Assembly: GCF_001280595.1 (NCBI RefSeq)
Contig: NZ_LITU01000070.1
Location: 199,707 to 263,706 of the forward strand
DNA length: 64,000 nt
DNA from: Paenibacillus xylanivorans
GTDB lineage: Bacteria > Bacillota > Bacilli > Paenibacillales > Paenibacillaceae
Reading direction: 5' to 3'
Part shown: one piece after another, positions 17,882-26,762 of the stretch
Numbering within the stretch: position 1 is the stretch's first letter
How the letters are laid out: every line of letters starts with the position of its first letter
Notes under the pieces: generated by a model
What the model was told of the DNA's origin: nothing
Database searches by the model: none
What the model saw: the letters and a program-made list of their open reading frames with translations, nothing else
Program-made: the position numbers and the translations under genes

Positions 17882-19495
17882 ATGGAGACGGGCACGGCCC
17901 CTTTCCGGCAGGAAATGACGGAACATGAAGCGCAACTGACCAAGACATGTATGTATTGCGGGCAAAAGCGACCTTTGTCCGAATTTCGACGAAGAACCGG
18001 AAAGCGGGCTGGCCCGGGAGCCAGACGCGGCGCTTGTCGCCACTGTCGTCAGCTCGGTGGACAAGCAGATAACGATAATGCCTATAACGTCTCAATTCGG
18101 CAGACGGATGAGGGTACGAGGAATCAAAAAAGGGCCACAGCAACCCGGATCATTGATGCAGTGGATAGGAATTCAGATTCCGTCCCTACGTCAGATAGAC
18201 GTGTGGATGCTCCACCTTCTGTGAATTCAACTTCTTCAAGTGAGGATGACACTGCTGACTTTGGAGAAGACGTTGTCGCGGCTTCTGCTGCTCCCCCTTC
18301 GTCTCCTTCAGGCAACAGGAAGAAGCGGAGAAGAAGGAGAAAGGCGAAGCGTACTGACTTGCATCTGGGTCATGAGCCGACGGAATTGATTTCGCAAACG
18401 AACCCCGAGAGCGGGGTTGCAGATCATCCACAGACCGATGTGCTCCAACAACAAGACAGGGATTCGCAGGTGTATACAGCGAGTACTGATCCATCTGCTA
18501 AGCGTGCCCGCGTGCGTATAGCCGCTGGCACGGATCAGGCCGCCGAGCAGGAAATGGCGGCGGTCAAGGGTCTGCTGCCAGCCAAGCCGCAAGGCCCGGC
18601 AGCAGAGCCAGGAGCTGCGGATCAACCGACCGCAGCCAAGCGCAAACGCAAGCGGCGCCGCAAACGTGCTGCCGCGCTGCCGTCCGGCGCAGGACAAGCC
18701 CGCAGCATAGCTGAGGCCAGTGCGCCGAGCCTGAGCGACCGTGGCGATGCCAGTACGGTCGCTGGACCCGCAGCGGCGGCAGCACAGCCTGCCACTGCAA
18801 AGCCCGCGCCCGGCGAGGTACCGGTTGCTGCCGTGGAGGCTGCGCCTCCTGCACCCGTGCGCCAGCCTGGCACGCCCGGGTCGAAGCCACGCCCGGCACG
18901 CAAGGAGCGTGCGCCCAAGGCGGGCGGCGAAGACACAGCCCGTGCCGGAACATCCGGGCAGCGGGCGCCTGCGCATTCCAGCCGCAGCCACGGGGCTGGA
19001 ACGGAAAGTCGTCCCCGCCGTCATACTCCGGCGGCTCCTGTAGCGATTGACCCGGAAGATCCGGCATCGCTTCGGACGAACCGGCAAGGCATGGTGCGCA
19101 TGCGCGGCAAGACGGACAAAGGAAGGCGCTGGCATCAGGAAGTGGATATGGAGCTGGCGGTCACGCTAGTCAAGGAAAAGGCCGCGGTTGTGGTTAATCG
19201 GTACACGATCCGCCGATTATTCAGTAACAAGGACTTTAAGCGGTTTATTTTGACCCGTGATAACTATACCTGTTACTTCTGTGGCTCGTATGGAGACACA
19301 ATTGACCATCTTCTGCCGCGAGCCAAGGGTGGACATACCACTCCGCTCAATTGTGTCTGCGCCTGCAATCTGTGCAATCAGTCCAAAGCAGCGATGGATG
19401 CGGAAGAATTCATGCGTTCCGGTATTCCCGAGTGGAATGCTGCGCATCAGGAAGAGCTGAATGAGCTGGCCATCCAGGAAGCTCAGCTAGAATAA
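17882..19495 (+). CDS. HNH nuclease domain protein with long disordered basic/Ala-Pro linker
   Basis: A 537-residue protein in three parts. The N-terminus carries two C-x-x-C pairs (Cys23/26 and Cys52/55) that could bind one zinc. A linker of about 320 residues is low-complexity and includes two lysine/arginine blocks (R-K-K-R-R-R-R-R-K near 140 and K-R-K-R-K-R-R-R-K-R near 255) plus Ala/Pro-rich stretches. The C-terminal 120 residues hold an HNH fold: D-N-Y-T-C-Y-F-C-G, I-D-H-L-L-P-R-A-K-G-G, then C-N-L-C-N-Q-S-K. The HNH catalytic His and the zinc cysteines are intact, so nuclease activity is likely. The linker DNA (about 18480-19060) is much more GC-rich than its surroundings. Target and biological role are unknown. 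Confidence 0.8.
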   Translation: METGTAPFRQEMTEHEAQLTKTCMYCGQKRPLSEFRRRTGKRAGPGARRGACRHCRQLGGQADNDNAYNVSIRQTDEGTRNQKRATATRIIDAVDRNSDSVPTSDRRVDAPPSVNSTSSSEDDTADFGEDVVAASAAPPSSPSGNRKKRRRRRKAKRTDLHLGHEPTELISQTNPESGVADHPQTDVLQQQDRDSQVYTASTDPSAKRARVRIAAGTDQAAEQEMAAVKGLLPAKPQGPAAEPGAADQPTAAKRKRKRRRKRAAALPSGAGQARSIAEASAPSLSDRGDASTVAGPAAAAAQPATAKPAPGEVPVAAVEAAPPAPVRQPGTPGSKPRPARKERAPKAGGEDTARAGTSGQRAPAHSSRSHGAGTESRPRRHTPAAPVAIDPEDPASLRTNRQGMVRMRGKTDKGRRWHQEVDMELAVTLVKEKAAVVVNRYTIRRLFSNKDFKRFILTRDNYTCYFCGSYGDTIDHLLPRAKGGHTTPLNCVCACNLCNQSKAAMDAEEFMRSGIPEWNAAHQEELNELAIQEAQLE

Positions 19496-19561
19496 TTGTT
19501 AAGCGATACACTGCCCTAGGCTTGATCACAATCCGTTTCAGGCGGGGCATTTGATAAGGAG

Positions 19562-19599
19562 AGCACACCAAGACTGAACAGGTCCGGGTGTGCTTTTTT
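19562..19599 (+). terminator. Terminator after the HNH protein gene
   Basis: AGCACACC pairs with GGTGTGCT, followed by six T. Confidence 0.85.
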
Positions 19600-19771
19600 G
19601 TTTTTCAGCGCAGCGGGTGAAATTTCTTCAAATTGACAACGGTACAGCGTTCATATGTACGTTATACTGGGGGGAGTGAGTAGAGTTATTTCAGCATCCT
19701 TATATTCGAAAGCGGATTTGATAACAAACATCATAGATGAAATATTGGACTTATAGATTGGAGGGAAGCAG

Positions 19772-20431
19772 ATGACCCTGGCATCTTTGGACATCATGTC
19801 CTATATTACGGAAGAGAATATTCGTTTTTGGCTGGAGAAATTCCGCTCCCTGGGCCCGTTACCGGGTATTTTGCTTACCTTTATGAAATCATTTGTCCCC
19901 CCGCTGCCTACGCTGCTGATTGTGGGGGTTAACGGTGCGGTGTACGGGCTATGGGCAGGGTTTTTATATTCATGGATCGGGATGGTACTTGGTTGTACCG
20001 TTACGTTCCTGATTGTTCGGGAGATTGGGAAATCGGCCTTTGTGGAACGTTGGGCCAATAAACCCCGTGTGCAGCGCAGTATGGTTTGGATTCGGCGGAA
20101 TGCCTTCAGTTATGTGTTTTTGCTGAGTATTTTCCCGGTGGGTCCGTTCGTGATTATCAATGTTGCGGCAGGTATTGCGCGAATGAGATTCATGTCCTTC
20201 CTGCTGGCGGTGAGCTGTGGTAAAGCCATCATGATCTTCTGTGTTACGTATATTGGTTCCAATGTAGAGCAATTTATGGAGCATCCTCTTCGGTGGGGTG
20301 GCGTGCTGCTGTTTATCGCTGCATCGCTATGGGCGAGCCGGAAACTGGAGCGTCATTTTACCCGTTCGTCATTAGATCGTGAGCATTTGAATGATCGGAG
20401 TCATTCCTCTGAAAAGTCTATTTCTTCGTAA
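19772..20431 (+). CDS. TVP38/TMEM64 (DedA-like) membrane protein
   Basis: A 219-residue inner-membrane protein of the SNARE-associated/VTT superfamily. It has the re-entrant signature region F-V-P-P-L-P-T-L-L-I-V-G-V-N-G followed by G-x-x-x-G-C-T-V-T-F, and F-P-V-G-P-F in the second half. Bacterial members take part in phospholipid flipping and envelope homeostasis; the exact cargo of this branch is not known. TTGGAGGG precedes ATG. The DUF1835 gene starts 75 bases later with no terminator between. Confidence 0.85.
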   Translation: MTLASLDIMSYITEENIRFWLEKFRSLGPLPGILLTFMKSFVPPLPTLLIVGVNGAVYGLWAGFLYSWIGMVLGCTVTFLIVREIGKSAFVERWANKPRVQRSMVWIRRNAFSYVFLLSIFPVGPFVIINVAAGIARMRFMSFLLAVSCGKAIMIFCVTYIGSNVEQFMEHPLRWGGVLLFIAASLWASRKLERHFTRSSLDREHLNDRSHSSEKSISS

Positions 20432-20506
20432 ACTTAGGGAAAATACGAATACGCTCGATTTGAATGGTTTTGTTGGAGATGACCATCCGTATAGAGGGGG
20501 ATAAGT

Positions 20507-21580
20507 ATGATTGAAAATGTCTTTGATTTTGATCAGGAGCTGCACCGTATGCATGAAGATGAGCTGCGTTCGTTATTGCGTTTGCTTTATCTCAGCGCAG
20601 ACAGGGAAGTCAGTGTTCAGTCAGCGGAAGAACATTCTGTTCATTTTGCAGCGAAAGTACAGTCGATATTCAAAACATTGGACGAGGATCGGAATCGTGA
20701 GAAAGCTGAGCAACAGGCATTGGAGGCACAGAAACCACGTGAAATTCACATTGCGATTGGTGAATCGCCGCTAGGCAGCATTAAAGTTGCGATGAGCAAA
20801 GTTCCCGGACGCTCGGAGCGACGTTTTTACTCAATGAATGACTACTATGCAATCGGTCCATTGGGCGACTTGACTAACAAGGCGGATTTGCAACGCAGGC
20901 ACCTTTGGCTACTCGAAAAACTCTATTTGAGTGAGCATGGAAGTTATGCCGTCCAAGGTATGGATGAGCTGCTTCGATTAAACAACGTAGTGAGTTCGAT
21001 TGATGAAGATACGCAAATCACTATCTGGTATGCGAATAATGCTCATGAGAAAACGGGACTTTTATATGCCATGCATTTGCTGCGTAACCGGCTTGCCCCT
21101 GTTTATTTGATCGAGACAAGTGCATTATATCAGGAATTATTCAATACTTCTGAAGTTCAGCATGATGTTCTTAGAACAGGTGAAATTTTTTCTGAGAAGT
21201 TGCTAGCGATGTGGAAACACTGCGTGAATGCCGATCCGTTGTCTTTGGAGGAACGCAGACAAATGGAGCAAGAGTGGGTGAATCTGGCTATACAGCCTGG
21301 ACTTCTGCGGTTAATGAAGGATGGCGTGATTCAAAGCGTGTCCGAAGACGGGATAGATGAGTTTATTATGCAGAAGGTCAGAGAGCTTACGTTAACCAGA
21401 CAGCCTGGTGAATTCATAAAATCAGCCCGTATTGTAGGTGAGGTACTGGGTCATCTCGAACAAGCTGTCGGAGACGATTTTATTCAATACCGATTAAGGC
21501 ATCTGGTATTACAGGGGCGGCTTGAGATGGAGGGGAAACCTCATGCCATGAGGTTTTACAGTATCCGGCTCAGTCCTTAA
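20507..21580 (+). CDS. DUF1835/DUF3658 domain protein
   Basis: A 357-residue cytoplasmic protein. After an N-terminal helical extension of about 80 residues comes I-H-I-A-I-G-E-S-P-L-G-S-I-K, the start of DUF1835, followed around residue 215 by the DUF3658-type helical part. The function of this family is not established. GAGGGGG lies just before the ATG. It probably shares a transcript with the TVP38 gene and is closed by a strong terminator. Confidence 0.75.
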   Translation: MIENVFDFDQELHRMHEDELRSLLRLLYLSADREVSVQSAEEHSVHFAAKVQSIFKTLDEDRNREKAEQQALEAQKPREIHIAIGESPLGSIKVAMSKVPGRSERRFYSMNDYYAIGPLGDLTNKADLQRRHLWLLEKLYLSEHGSYAVQGMDELLRLNNVVSSIDEDTQITIWYANNAHEKTGLLYAMHLLRNRLAPVYLIETSALYQELFNTSEVQHDVLRTGEIFSEKLLAMWKHCVNADPLSLEERRQMEQEWVNLAIQPGLLRLMKDGVIQSVSEDGIDEFIMQKVRELTLTRQPGEFIKSARIVGEVLGHLEQAVGDDFIQYRLRHLVLQGRLEMEGKPHAMRFYSIRLSP

Positions 21581-21583
21581 ATG

Positions 21584-21635
21584 AAACAGACTGTTATCGA
21601 CACATCGTTCTGTCGGTCAACAGTCTGTTTTTTTT
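21584..21635 (+). terminator. Terminator after the DUF1835 gene
   Basis: AAACAGACTGTT and AACAGTCTGTTT form a perfect 12-bp stem and the run of T continues to 21635. Confidence 0.9.
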
Positions 21636-21677
21636 ATACTATTTTTGGTCAGATCGGCTTTTTGAGTGATCCGGCCC

Positions 21678-22178
21678 CTATATTTCCAACAGCGGCCCCT
21701 CTTGCCCATAGACCGGATCAGTATCCGGAACCGGGACCTCCTGAATCTCACGCAGAACCTCGGGCCGCTCCCCCGGTTTGCCAGTTCGGGTATTGTAACT
21801 CATGCCACCCGGATAGGCCCCGGCTATACGAAAATCAAGGCTCGCATCAAGCCGCTTATGTCCGGTTCCCGCAGGAAGTACAACGACATCTCCAGCCTGA
21901 AGGCGAACAGTCTGTCCATGTTCCCCACCAAGAATGAGCTGAACCCAGCCGCTGACCACGGCAAGTACTTCATGAGCATTACTGTGGTAATGATGATAAT
22001 CAAACACACCGTTAATCCAGCTATTTCCCCATCCGTTACGGCTCAGTAACGACGCCGCACGAGAGGAATCTTTTGCCCAAACCCCTTTATACAGCAGTAC
22101 AGGCAGGCTCGGATGATTGGGAATCACACCATCGTCCTGAAATAACAGCGTCTGTACATCATTTATTCGATCCTTCAT
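21678..22178 (-). CDS. YjlB-like cupin protein
   Basis: A 166-residue single cupin. Y-H-H-Y-H-S-N-A-H-E-V is the first cupin motif with metal-binding His and Glu residues, and G-D-V-V-V-L-P-A-G-T-G-H is the second. The sequence resembles YjlB of Bacillus, whose function is unknown. The ATG is chosen over a GTG four codons earlier because that GTG lies inside the Shine-Dalgarno sequence GAGGTG. In Bacillus yjlB lies beside yjlC-ndh; here those genes are about 5 kb away on the other strand. Confidence 0.8.
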   Translation of the reverse strand: MKDRINDVQTLLFQDDGVIPNHPSLPVLLYKGVWAKDSSRAASLLSRNGWGNSWINGVFDYHHYHSNAHEVLAVVSGWVQLILGGEHGQTVRLQAGDVVVLPAGTGHKRLDASLDFRIAGAYPGGMSYNTRTGKPGERPEVLREIQEVPVPDTDPVYGQEGPLLEI

Positions 22179-22333
22179 TGTAAATATCACCTCATTATGG
22201 CATTACCCGTTTATTTCTGGAGAAGAACAAAAAACAATTGTAAAATGATACAAATTGTATCATTTTAAGGTTATACTCAGAACATAGACTCTCTTTAGTG
22301 AACTTGTTGTATAAATCGCAAGGGGGAATGTGC

Positions 22334-23335
22334 TTGAACATTGTCATTACAGGAGCTTCTGGATTTGTAGGATTTAACCTTTCGCAGTATTTGGCGCAAA
22401 AAGGACATCGAATCACCTTGGTGGATCAGGATGATTATTGTCAGAGGCTTGTTCACAGCTCCCCACTTCATGACATGGCCTTCATCTGTTGTGACCTCGC
22501 TACAGACAGATTCAGCTTGCCACACGAAACAGATTATATTATTCATCTGGCAGCGATGCCACACGTAGACTATTCGTATCATCACCCCGGAGAAGTGTTT
22601 CGTAACAATACCCTCAGTACACAGGCCATTCTGCAATACGCATCCGATCACCATATTCCCGTCGTACTGGCTTCATCCGTAGAGGTATATGGAGGGGAGA
22701 TGGGCAGAGTGTATCACGAATCCGATGATTATGCTCCAGTATCCCCGTATTCCGCGTCCAAAGTAGCCTGTGAGACGCTTGCGCTATCCTACGCTCAATG
22801 TTACCAGCTTCCTGTCAAAATATTTCGTTTGACCAATCTTTATGGTCCCTGGCAGCTGCCGGATCGGATTATTCCGCGTAATTTTGGGCGAATCATGGAC
22901 GGCCTTCCGCTGGATATCCAGGGATCGGCTGTACGTGATTTTCTGTATGTGGATGATGCGCTGCGAGCGATTGAACAGATTATGCTGAAAGGACAAGATC
23001 AGCATATCTATAACATTTCGACGGGGCAAGGAACGACCATGCAAGAGATCGGAGATCATTTGCAACAATTGCATACTTCTAATGGAACGGCGGAGATTCG
23101 GGAGCAGGAACCCACCCAGTCCAGAGGTTCGAGTCTGGTCGTTCACTCTGGAAAATTACGATCAGAGACCGGATGGTTCCCCCAGACGACGCTGGAGCAA
23201 GGACTGGAGCAGACCTTTCGATGGTATCAGGAACATCCCGAATGGGTAAGACAATTCAACCGTGAATACCACACGACTAGAGAAGCACGCAGTTTTATTA
23301 TCGATATGGCGAGATATGCAGTACCGACTATCTAA
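22334..23335 (+). CDS. NAD-dependent epimerase/dehydratase, extended SDR family
   Basis: This protein of about 333 residues begins N-I-V-I-T-G-A-S-G-F-V-G-F, the Rossmann G-x-x-G-x-x-G motif at the right distance from the N-terminus. The catalytic S...Y-x-x-x-K set is in A-S-S-V-E-V-Y-G and S-P-Y-S-A-S-K. R-D-F-L-Y-V-D-D is the typical nucleotide-sugar epimerase block. The likely substrate is a UDP- or dTDP-sugar; which one is not visible. The TTG start is chosen because AAGGGGG is 7 bases before it, whereas the ATG two codons upstream is too close. It is a single gene without other sugar genes nearby. Confidence 0.82.
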   Translation: MNIVITGASGFVGFNLSQYLAQKGHRITLVDQDDYCQRLVHSSPLHDMAFICCDLATDRFSLPHETDYIIHLAAMPHVDYSYHHPGEVFRNNTLSTQAILQYASDHHIPVVLASSVEVYGGEMGRVYHESDDYAPVSPYSASKVACETLALSYAQCYQLPVKIFRLTNLYGPWQLPDRIIPRNFGRIMDGLPLDIQGSAVRDFLYVDDALRAIEQIMLKGQDQHIYNISTGQGTTMQEIGDHLQQLHTSNGTAEIREQEPTQSRGSSLVVHSGKLRSETGWFPQTTLEQGLEQTFRWYQEHPEWVRQFNREYHTTREARSFIIDMARYAVPTI

Positions 23336-23342
23336 CCAGGAC

Positions 23343-23392
23343 AAAAAAAGCCAGGGAAGGGTGTAGTGAATAACACCTTCCTTGGCTTTTTT
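23343..23392. terminator. Bidirectional terminator between the epimerase and csbD genes
   Basis: AAAAAAAGCCAGGGAAGG pairs with CCTTCCTTGGCTTTTTT with one small mismatch. The A-run and T-run on either side allow termination in both directions, fitting the convergent genes. Confidence 0.85.
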
Positions 23393-23495
23393 GCGCCCCC
23401 GTCGAATCCCGGCTTTCAACCGATATGGACGGTCGGGCATTGAACCTATATTTACTGCACGAATCGTCGTGCATGTTCACGTTTAACGAATGGAT

Positions 23496-23669
23496 CTAGT
23501 GATGTTTTTTCACATCGGCAATTTTATCCTGCACAGCACCTTTAGCCTTATCTTTCTTGCCCTCAGCCTGAAGGGATCTGTTGTTAGTTGCATTACCGAT
23601 CTGATCCTTCACTTCGCCTTTGGCTTTGTTTACGCCTGCTTTGATTTTATCGCTAGTTGAATTACTCAT
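23496..23669 (-). CDS. CsbD family general stress protein
   Basis: A 57-residue hydrophilic protein with the CsbD pattern: D-K-I-K-A-G-V-N-K-A-K-G-E-V-K-D, then a repeat-like K-D-K-A-K-G-A-V-Q-D-K. Members are small stress proteins of unknown mechanism, under sigma-B in Bacillus. The second ATG of the frame is chosen, with AAGGAG 8-9 bases upstream. A sigma-B-like promoter lies just upstream. Confidence 0.85.
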   Translation of the reverse strand: MSNSTSDKIKAGVNKAKGEVKDQIGNATNNRSLQAEGKKDKAKGAVQDKIADVKKHH

Positions 23670-23704
23670 ATCGAACATCTCCTTCGTTTCTGGTGTAGTC
23701 CTTA

Positions 23705-23730
23705 TTAACCGGGATGTCCGTATTCTAAAC
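23705..23730 (-). promoter_or_regulatory. Sigma-B-like promoter of the csbD gene
   Basis: On the minus strand GTTTAG, a 14-base spacer and GGTTAA resemble the sigma-B consensus GTTTAA and GGGTAT. The fit of the -10 box is only partial, but the gene class supports it. Confidence 0.4.
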
Positions 23731-23860
23731 GTTTCTATTGTGATGCGGGCAGAAATTTGTTCTGAATCTTCTGTCAGAAATGATCTGTACGAAGAGTCAG
23801 TATAAGTATAGGCATTGCATAATCGCGTGCTTCATTAAAGGAATGAGAGGATGTTATGAT

Positions 23861-24793
23861 ATGAGCAATTATATTGGAAACGGTGCGTATTGTTACGCCA
23901 ATTCAGCAGCGATGCTACTGTCGTCCATTGGAGAAAAGGTTGACCCGAGTCTCCTTGAAGTTATAGGTGGATTTTCCCTGGGAGCTTTCCGCACGCAGGA
24001 AGATCTTCTCTTTTTTGATAACTGTACCTCTAGTCCGGATCTGGCCATCAGCAAAGCGATGAGCATTCTGGGATTCAGTGTGCGCGAGAGTGTGCAACCA
24101 CGGGGTACAGAGATGCCTGTAGATGAGCTAAGAGAGGCTTTGAAGCAGGGGCCGGTGATGATGGGTCCGCTGGATATGGGCAAACTCGTCTACAATCCCA
24201 ACTCTCCCAACCTGGGTGGTTGCGATCATTATGTAGTGGCGTTGAGCATGGAGGGCGATGAAATATGCCTGCATGACCCGGCGGGATTCCCGAATGTCTT
24301 TCTGACAGTGGATAAACTTGAGGAAGCATGGAAGTCTGAATTCCCGTGGAGTAGCGGTGTGTACCGACGATGGTGGAGTCCTGAACGCTTTGAACAGCCC
24401 GATCTGGATGAGATTAACTGCCGCGCTTTTACTTGGTTCAAATCAACCCTTACAGAACAGATCCATGATATTGCTGCACAGGAGGGACGAACCGGAGCTT
24501 CAGCGATTCTGCATAAGTCGGAACAGGTTCGTGCTGGAGCAATCGATGGTAATGAGTGGGCTCATTATGTGTATTTTGCACTGCCAGTAGGCGCGCGTCG
24601 TGCTCATGATTATGGTTTGTTTTTTAAAACAAGCCATCCTGATCTTTCTGCTTTGAAATACGCGCAATCCCGCCAATTCGGGGAATGCCAATCCCGTCTT
24701 GTCTCCCGGAACTGGGAGGCTGCTGCGACAATCATGGTGGCACTCGCGGAGACGGAAGCCATGATCCAAGCTGCTATTTTGAAGATGGAATAA
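23861..24793 (+). CDS. C39/BtrH-like papain-fold protein
   Basis: A 310-residue protein whose N-terminal half looks like the BtrH_N/C39-type cysteine-peptidase fold. A candidate catalytic Cys11 is in A-Y-C-Y-A-N-S, His123 in C-D-H-Y-V-V-A-L, and Asp139 in L-H-D-P-A-G. The second half is helical and has no recognised motif. Known relatives include butirosin BtrH (an acyltransferase) and uncharacterised DUF4872 proteins, so either peptidase or acyl-transfer chemistry is possible. The internal ATG behind GAGAGGA is chosen; the upstream frame has no Shine-Dalgarno sequence. It lies 43 bases before an ECF sigma gene whose C-terminal half resembles this protein, so the two are probably a functional pair. 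Confidence 0.65.
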   Translation: MSNYIGNGAYCYANSAAMLLSSIGEKVDPSLLEVIGGFSLGAFRTQEDLLFFDNCTSSPDLAISKAMSILGFSVRESVQPRGTEMPVDELREALKQGPVMMGPLDMGKLVYNPNSPNLGGCDHYVVALSMEGDEICLHDPAGFPNVFLTVDKLEEAWKSEFPWSSGVYRRWWSPERFEQPDLDEINCRAFTWFKSTLTEQIHDIAAQEGRTGASAILHKSEQVRAGAIDGNEWAHYVYFALPVGARRAHDYGLFFKTSHPDLSALKYAQSRQFGECQSRLVSRNWEAAATIMVALAETEAMIQAAILKME

Positions 24794-24836
24794 TGTAAGT
24801 GTAAGTGAAGCAAGGCTATGAGAAAGGGAGATACAC

Positions 24837-26618
24837 ATGGATGAATTAGCTGACAATCGCCATATCACGCCAGGGGAAGATGAGACATTCGAGAATCGGC
24901 AAAAGGAGTCGGACATTGCGCTTATCCAACGAGCCCAAACTGGGGATACAGAGGCCTTTGGTGAGTTGATTCACCGTTACCGCGGGCAATTGTTCCGTTA
25001 TGTGCGAGCACTTACACATGATTCTTATCTCGCAGAAGACATTTTACAGGATGGGCTTATTCGCGCCTTCATTCATATGGGGCAGCTTCAGAATGCCGAC
25101 CGTTTTATGGCCTGGATGCAGCGCATTGTGCGTAATCAGGCGTACTCACATATGAATCGCCGAGAGCAGCAGCGGGAACAACATTTTTCTTCTTTCCTAG
25201 CATTTGGAGCCGAAGACGCATCATGGAGCGAACAAGACTCGCTCGACAAGACGCTGAATCATCTTCTGAATGACGCCGATTGGAGATCTCAGGAGGCAGG
25301 TTATGATCCGTATCAAGCTATTGTTCAGCAGGAAATGAGAAATAATTTCCATAAGCTGCTGGGTTGTCTGAATGAGAGAGAGCAACAGGTCTTCACATCG
25401 TATTGGATGGAACAGCTGTCACCGCAGGAAATTGCCTGCAAATTCAATCTGACAAGTGCTAATGTGTATCAAATTCTGTCACGTTCACGTAAAAAAGTGT
25501 CGCAGCTTCATATTCATTTATCCGTAGAAGAAATGCTGGCAGAGTGGCATTCAATCGGACAAAATCGATTGATTTTGGAGGAGCCCCTTTCGTTTCGGGC
25601 TTCCCAAACCTGGAACTCGGCAGCAGCATCCATTCACGAGATGTTAGGTTATATCGGTTCATCTCCATCTCTCCCCATGGTTATGGGGATGAGTGGACTT
25701 TCTTTTCGTCTGACCATCCTACCTAAGGACATACATATCGCTGGACCTACCGCCTATAACTTCAAAGAGGTGCTTACCAGAGGATTGCAACGTATGGGCT
25801 ATCGTTCCCGTGCGGTTGAGGCTTTGGCGAGCGAAGTGGGGCTCAATGCCAATCTGGTCGATCCTTCGATGCTAGAGGAGAAAGCGAAAGGGAAAAGGTT
25901 GCTAAATCCAAGGCTAGTTCGGGCTCTCTCCCTGATTCGTTACTCCATTCATCGGGGAATTCCGGCCGTAGTATGGGACCTGAATATTCCCGAATTCGGA
26001 TTGATTTATGGCTATGATGATGCAGTTCGAACCTTATACGGTACAGATTTCATTAAATCAGGAACAATTCCCTATGATCATGTAGGCCGGGGTGTGAATC
26101 AGGAAGTATTTGTACTGGCAGCGGAATCAGATGGCATGATACGAGAAATGAACTTGCGCGCGGCACTGACAGATGTTTTGGCTCATTATCGTGGGGAGGA
26201 CCCGTATACCTTGCCGAACACAGTCAGTGGTCTGGCTGCTTATGGGGTCTGGAGAGAAGCCTTGGGAAATAGACGGGTAGAACCAAATGGTCATGCCTAT
26301 AACATTGCGATTTTGTGGGACGCAAGACGTTACGCCGGTGAATTTTTCAAAGAACTTTCTCTAAGCTGGGCTTCGATCCCCCGATACACCAAGTTGATGC
26401 CATTCTGTCGCCAGGCTGAAGAATTATATCGGATTATGACCGACAGGTTAGACATGCTCAAGCAATGTTTTCCTTTTCCAGAAGGAGGAAAGCCTAACGA
26501 AAAAGTTCAGGGGGATAAGGCCATCTCGATACTAGTGAAGGTGGAGGAATTGGAGCGAGACGCTGTCGTTGCAATAGAAGCATTGCTGAAGGAATGGCTC
26601 AACATTCCCCGGCAATAA
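24837..26618 (+). CDS. ECF sigma factor fused to a degenerate C39/BtrH-like domain
   Basis: A 593-residue protein. Residues about 24-95 are sigma region 2 (A-E-D-I-L-Q-D-G-L-I-R-A-F, then W-M-Q-R-I-V-R-N) and about 170-235 sigma region 4 (L-N-E-R-E-Q-Q-V-F, then S-P-Q-E-I-A). A further 350 residues follow, far longer than a normal ECF factor. This part aligns by eye with the gene upstream: N260-S-A-A, then I-G, P-S-L, V-x-G and F-R match the block after Cys11 there. The catalytic Cys position is Gln257 and the His position is Phe387 (P-E-F-G-L-I-Y-G-Y-D-D), so the domain should be inactive and may act as a ligand sensor. AAAGGGAG precedes ATG. No anti-sigma gene is nearby. Confidence 0.8.
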   Translation: MDELADNRHITPGEDETFENRQKESDIALIQRAQTGDTEAFGELIHRYRGQLFRYVRALTHDSYLAEDILQDGLIRAFIHMGQLQNADRFMAWMQRIVRNQAYSHMNRREQQREQHFSSFLAFGAEDASWSEQDSLDKTLNHLLNDADWRSQEAGYDPYQAIVQQEMRNNFHKLLGCLNEREQQVFTSYWMEQLSPQEIACKFNLTSANVYQILSRSRKKVSQLHIHLSVEEMLAEWHSIGQNRLILEEPLSFRASQTWNSAAASIHEMLGYIGSSPSLPMVMGMSGLSFRLTILPKDIHIAGPTAYNFKEVLTRGLQRMGYRSRAVEALASEVGLNANLVDPSMLEEKAKGKRLLNPRLVRALSLIRYSIHRGIPAVVWDLNIPEFGLIYGYDDAVRTLYGTDFIKSGTIPYDHVGRGVNQEVFVLAAESDGMIREMNLRAALTDVLAHYRGEDPYTLPNTVSGLAAYGVWREALGNRRVEPNGHAYNIAILWDARRYAGEFFKELSLSWASIPRYTKLMPFCRQAEELYRIMTDRLDMLKQCFPFPEGGKPNEKVQGDKAISILVKVEELERDAVVAIEALLKEWLNIPRQ

Positions 26619-26675
26619 GTTGTGGTGTAACTCGAATGTTAACAATTAGATCGGGCGAACAGTGAAACAAACATC

Positions 26676-26716
26676 AGGAGGCAGGACGATAAGTCAGCCT
26701 TCTTTGTGTCTTTTTT
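26676..26716 (+). terminator. Terminator after the sigma factor fusion gene
   Basis: AGGAGGC pairs with GCCTTCT (one G-U); a T-rich run with six consecutive T follows. Confidence 0.6.
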
Positions 26717-26762
26717 GCTTTCATGCCACGATAGGTTCATACTTGGACAAGAAATGATGTTA

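Noticed and set aside
18308..19135. Long minus-strand frame opposite the HNH protein linker
   Set aside because: The GC-rich linker suppresses stop codons on both strands; the translated sequence is Arg/Cys-rich without any domain.
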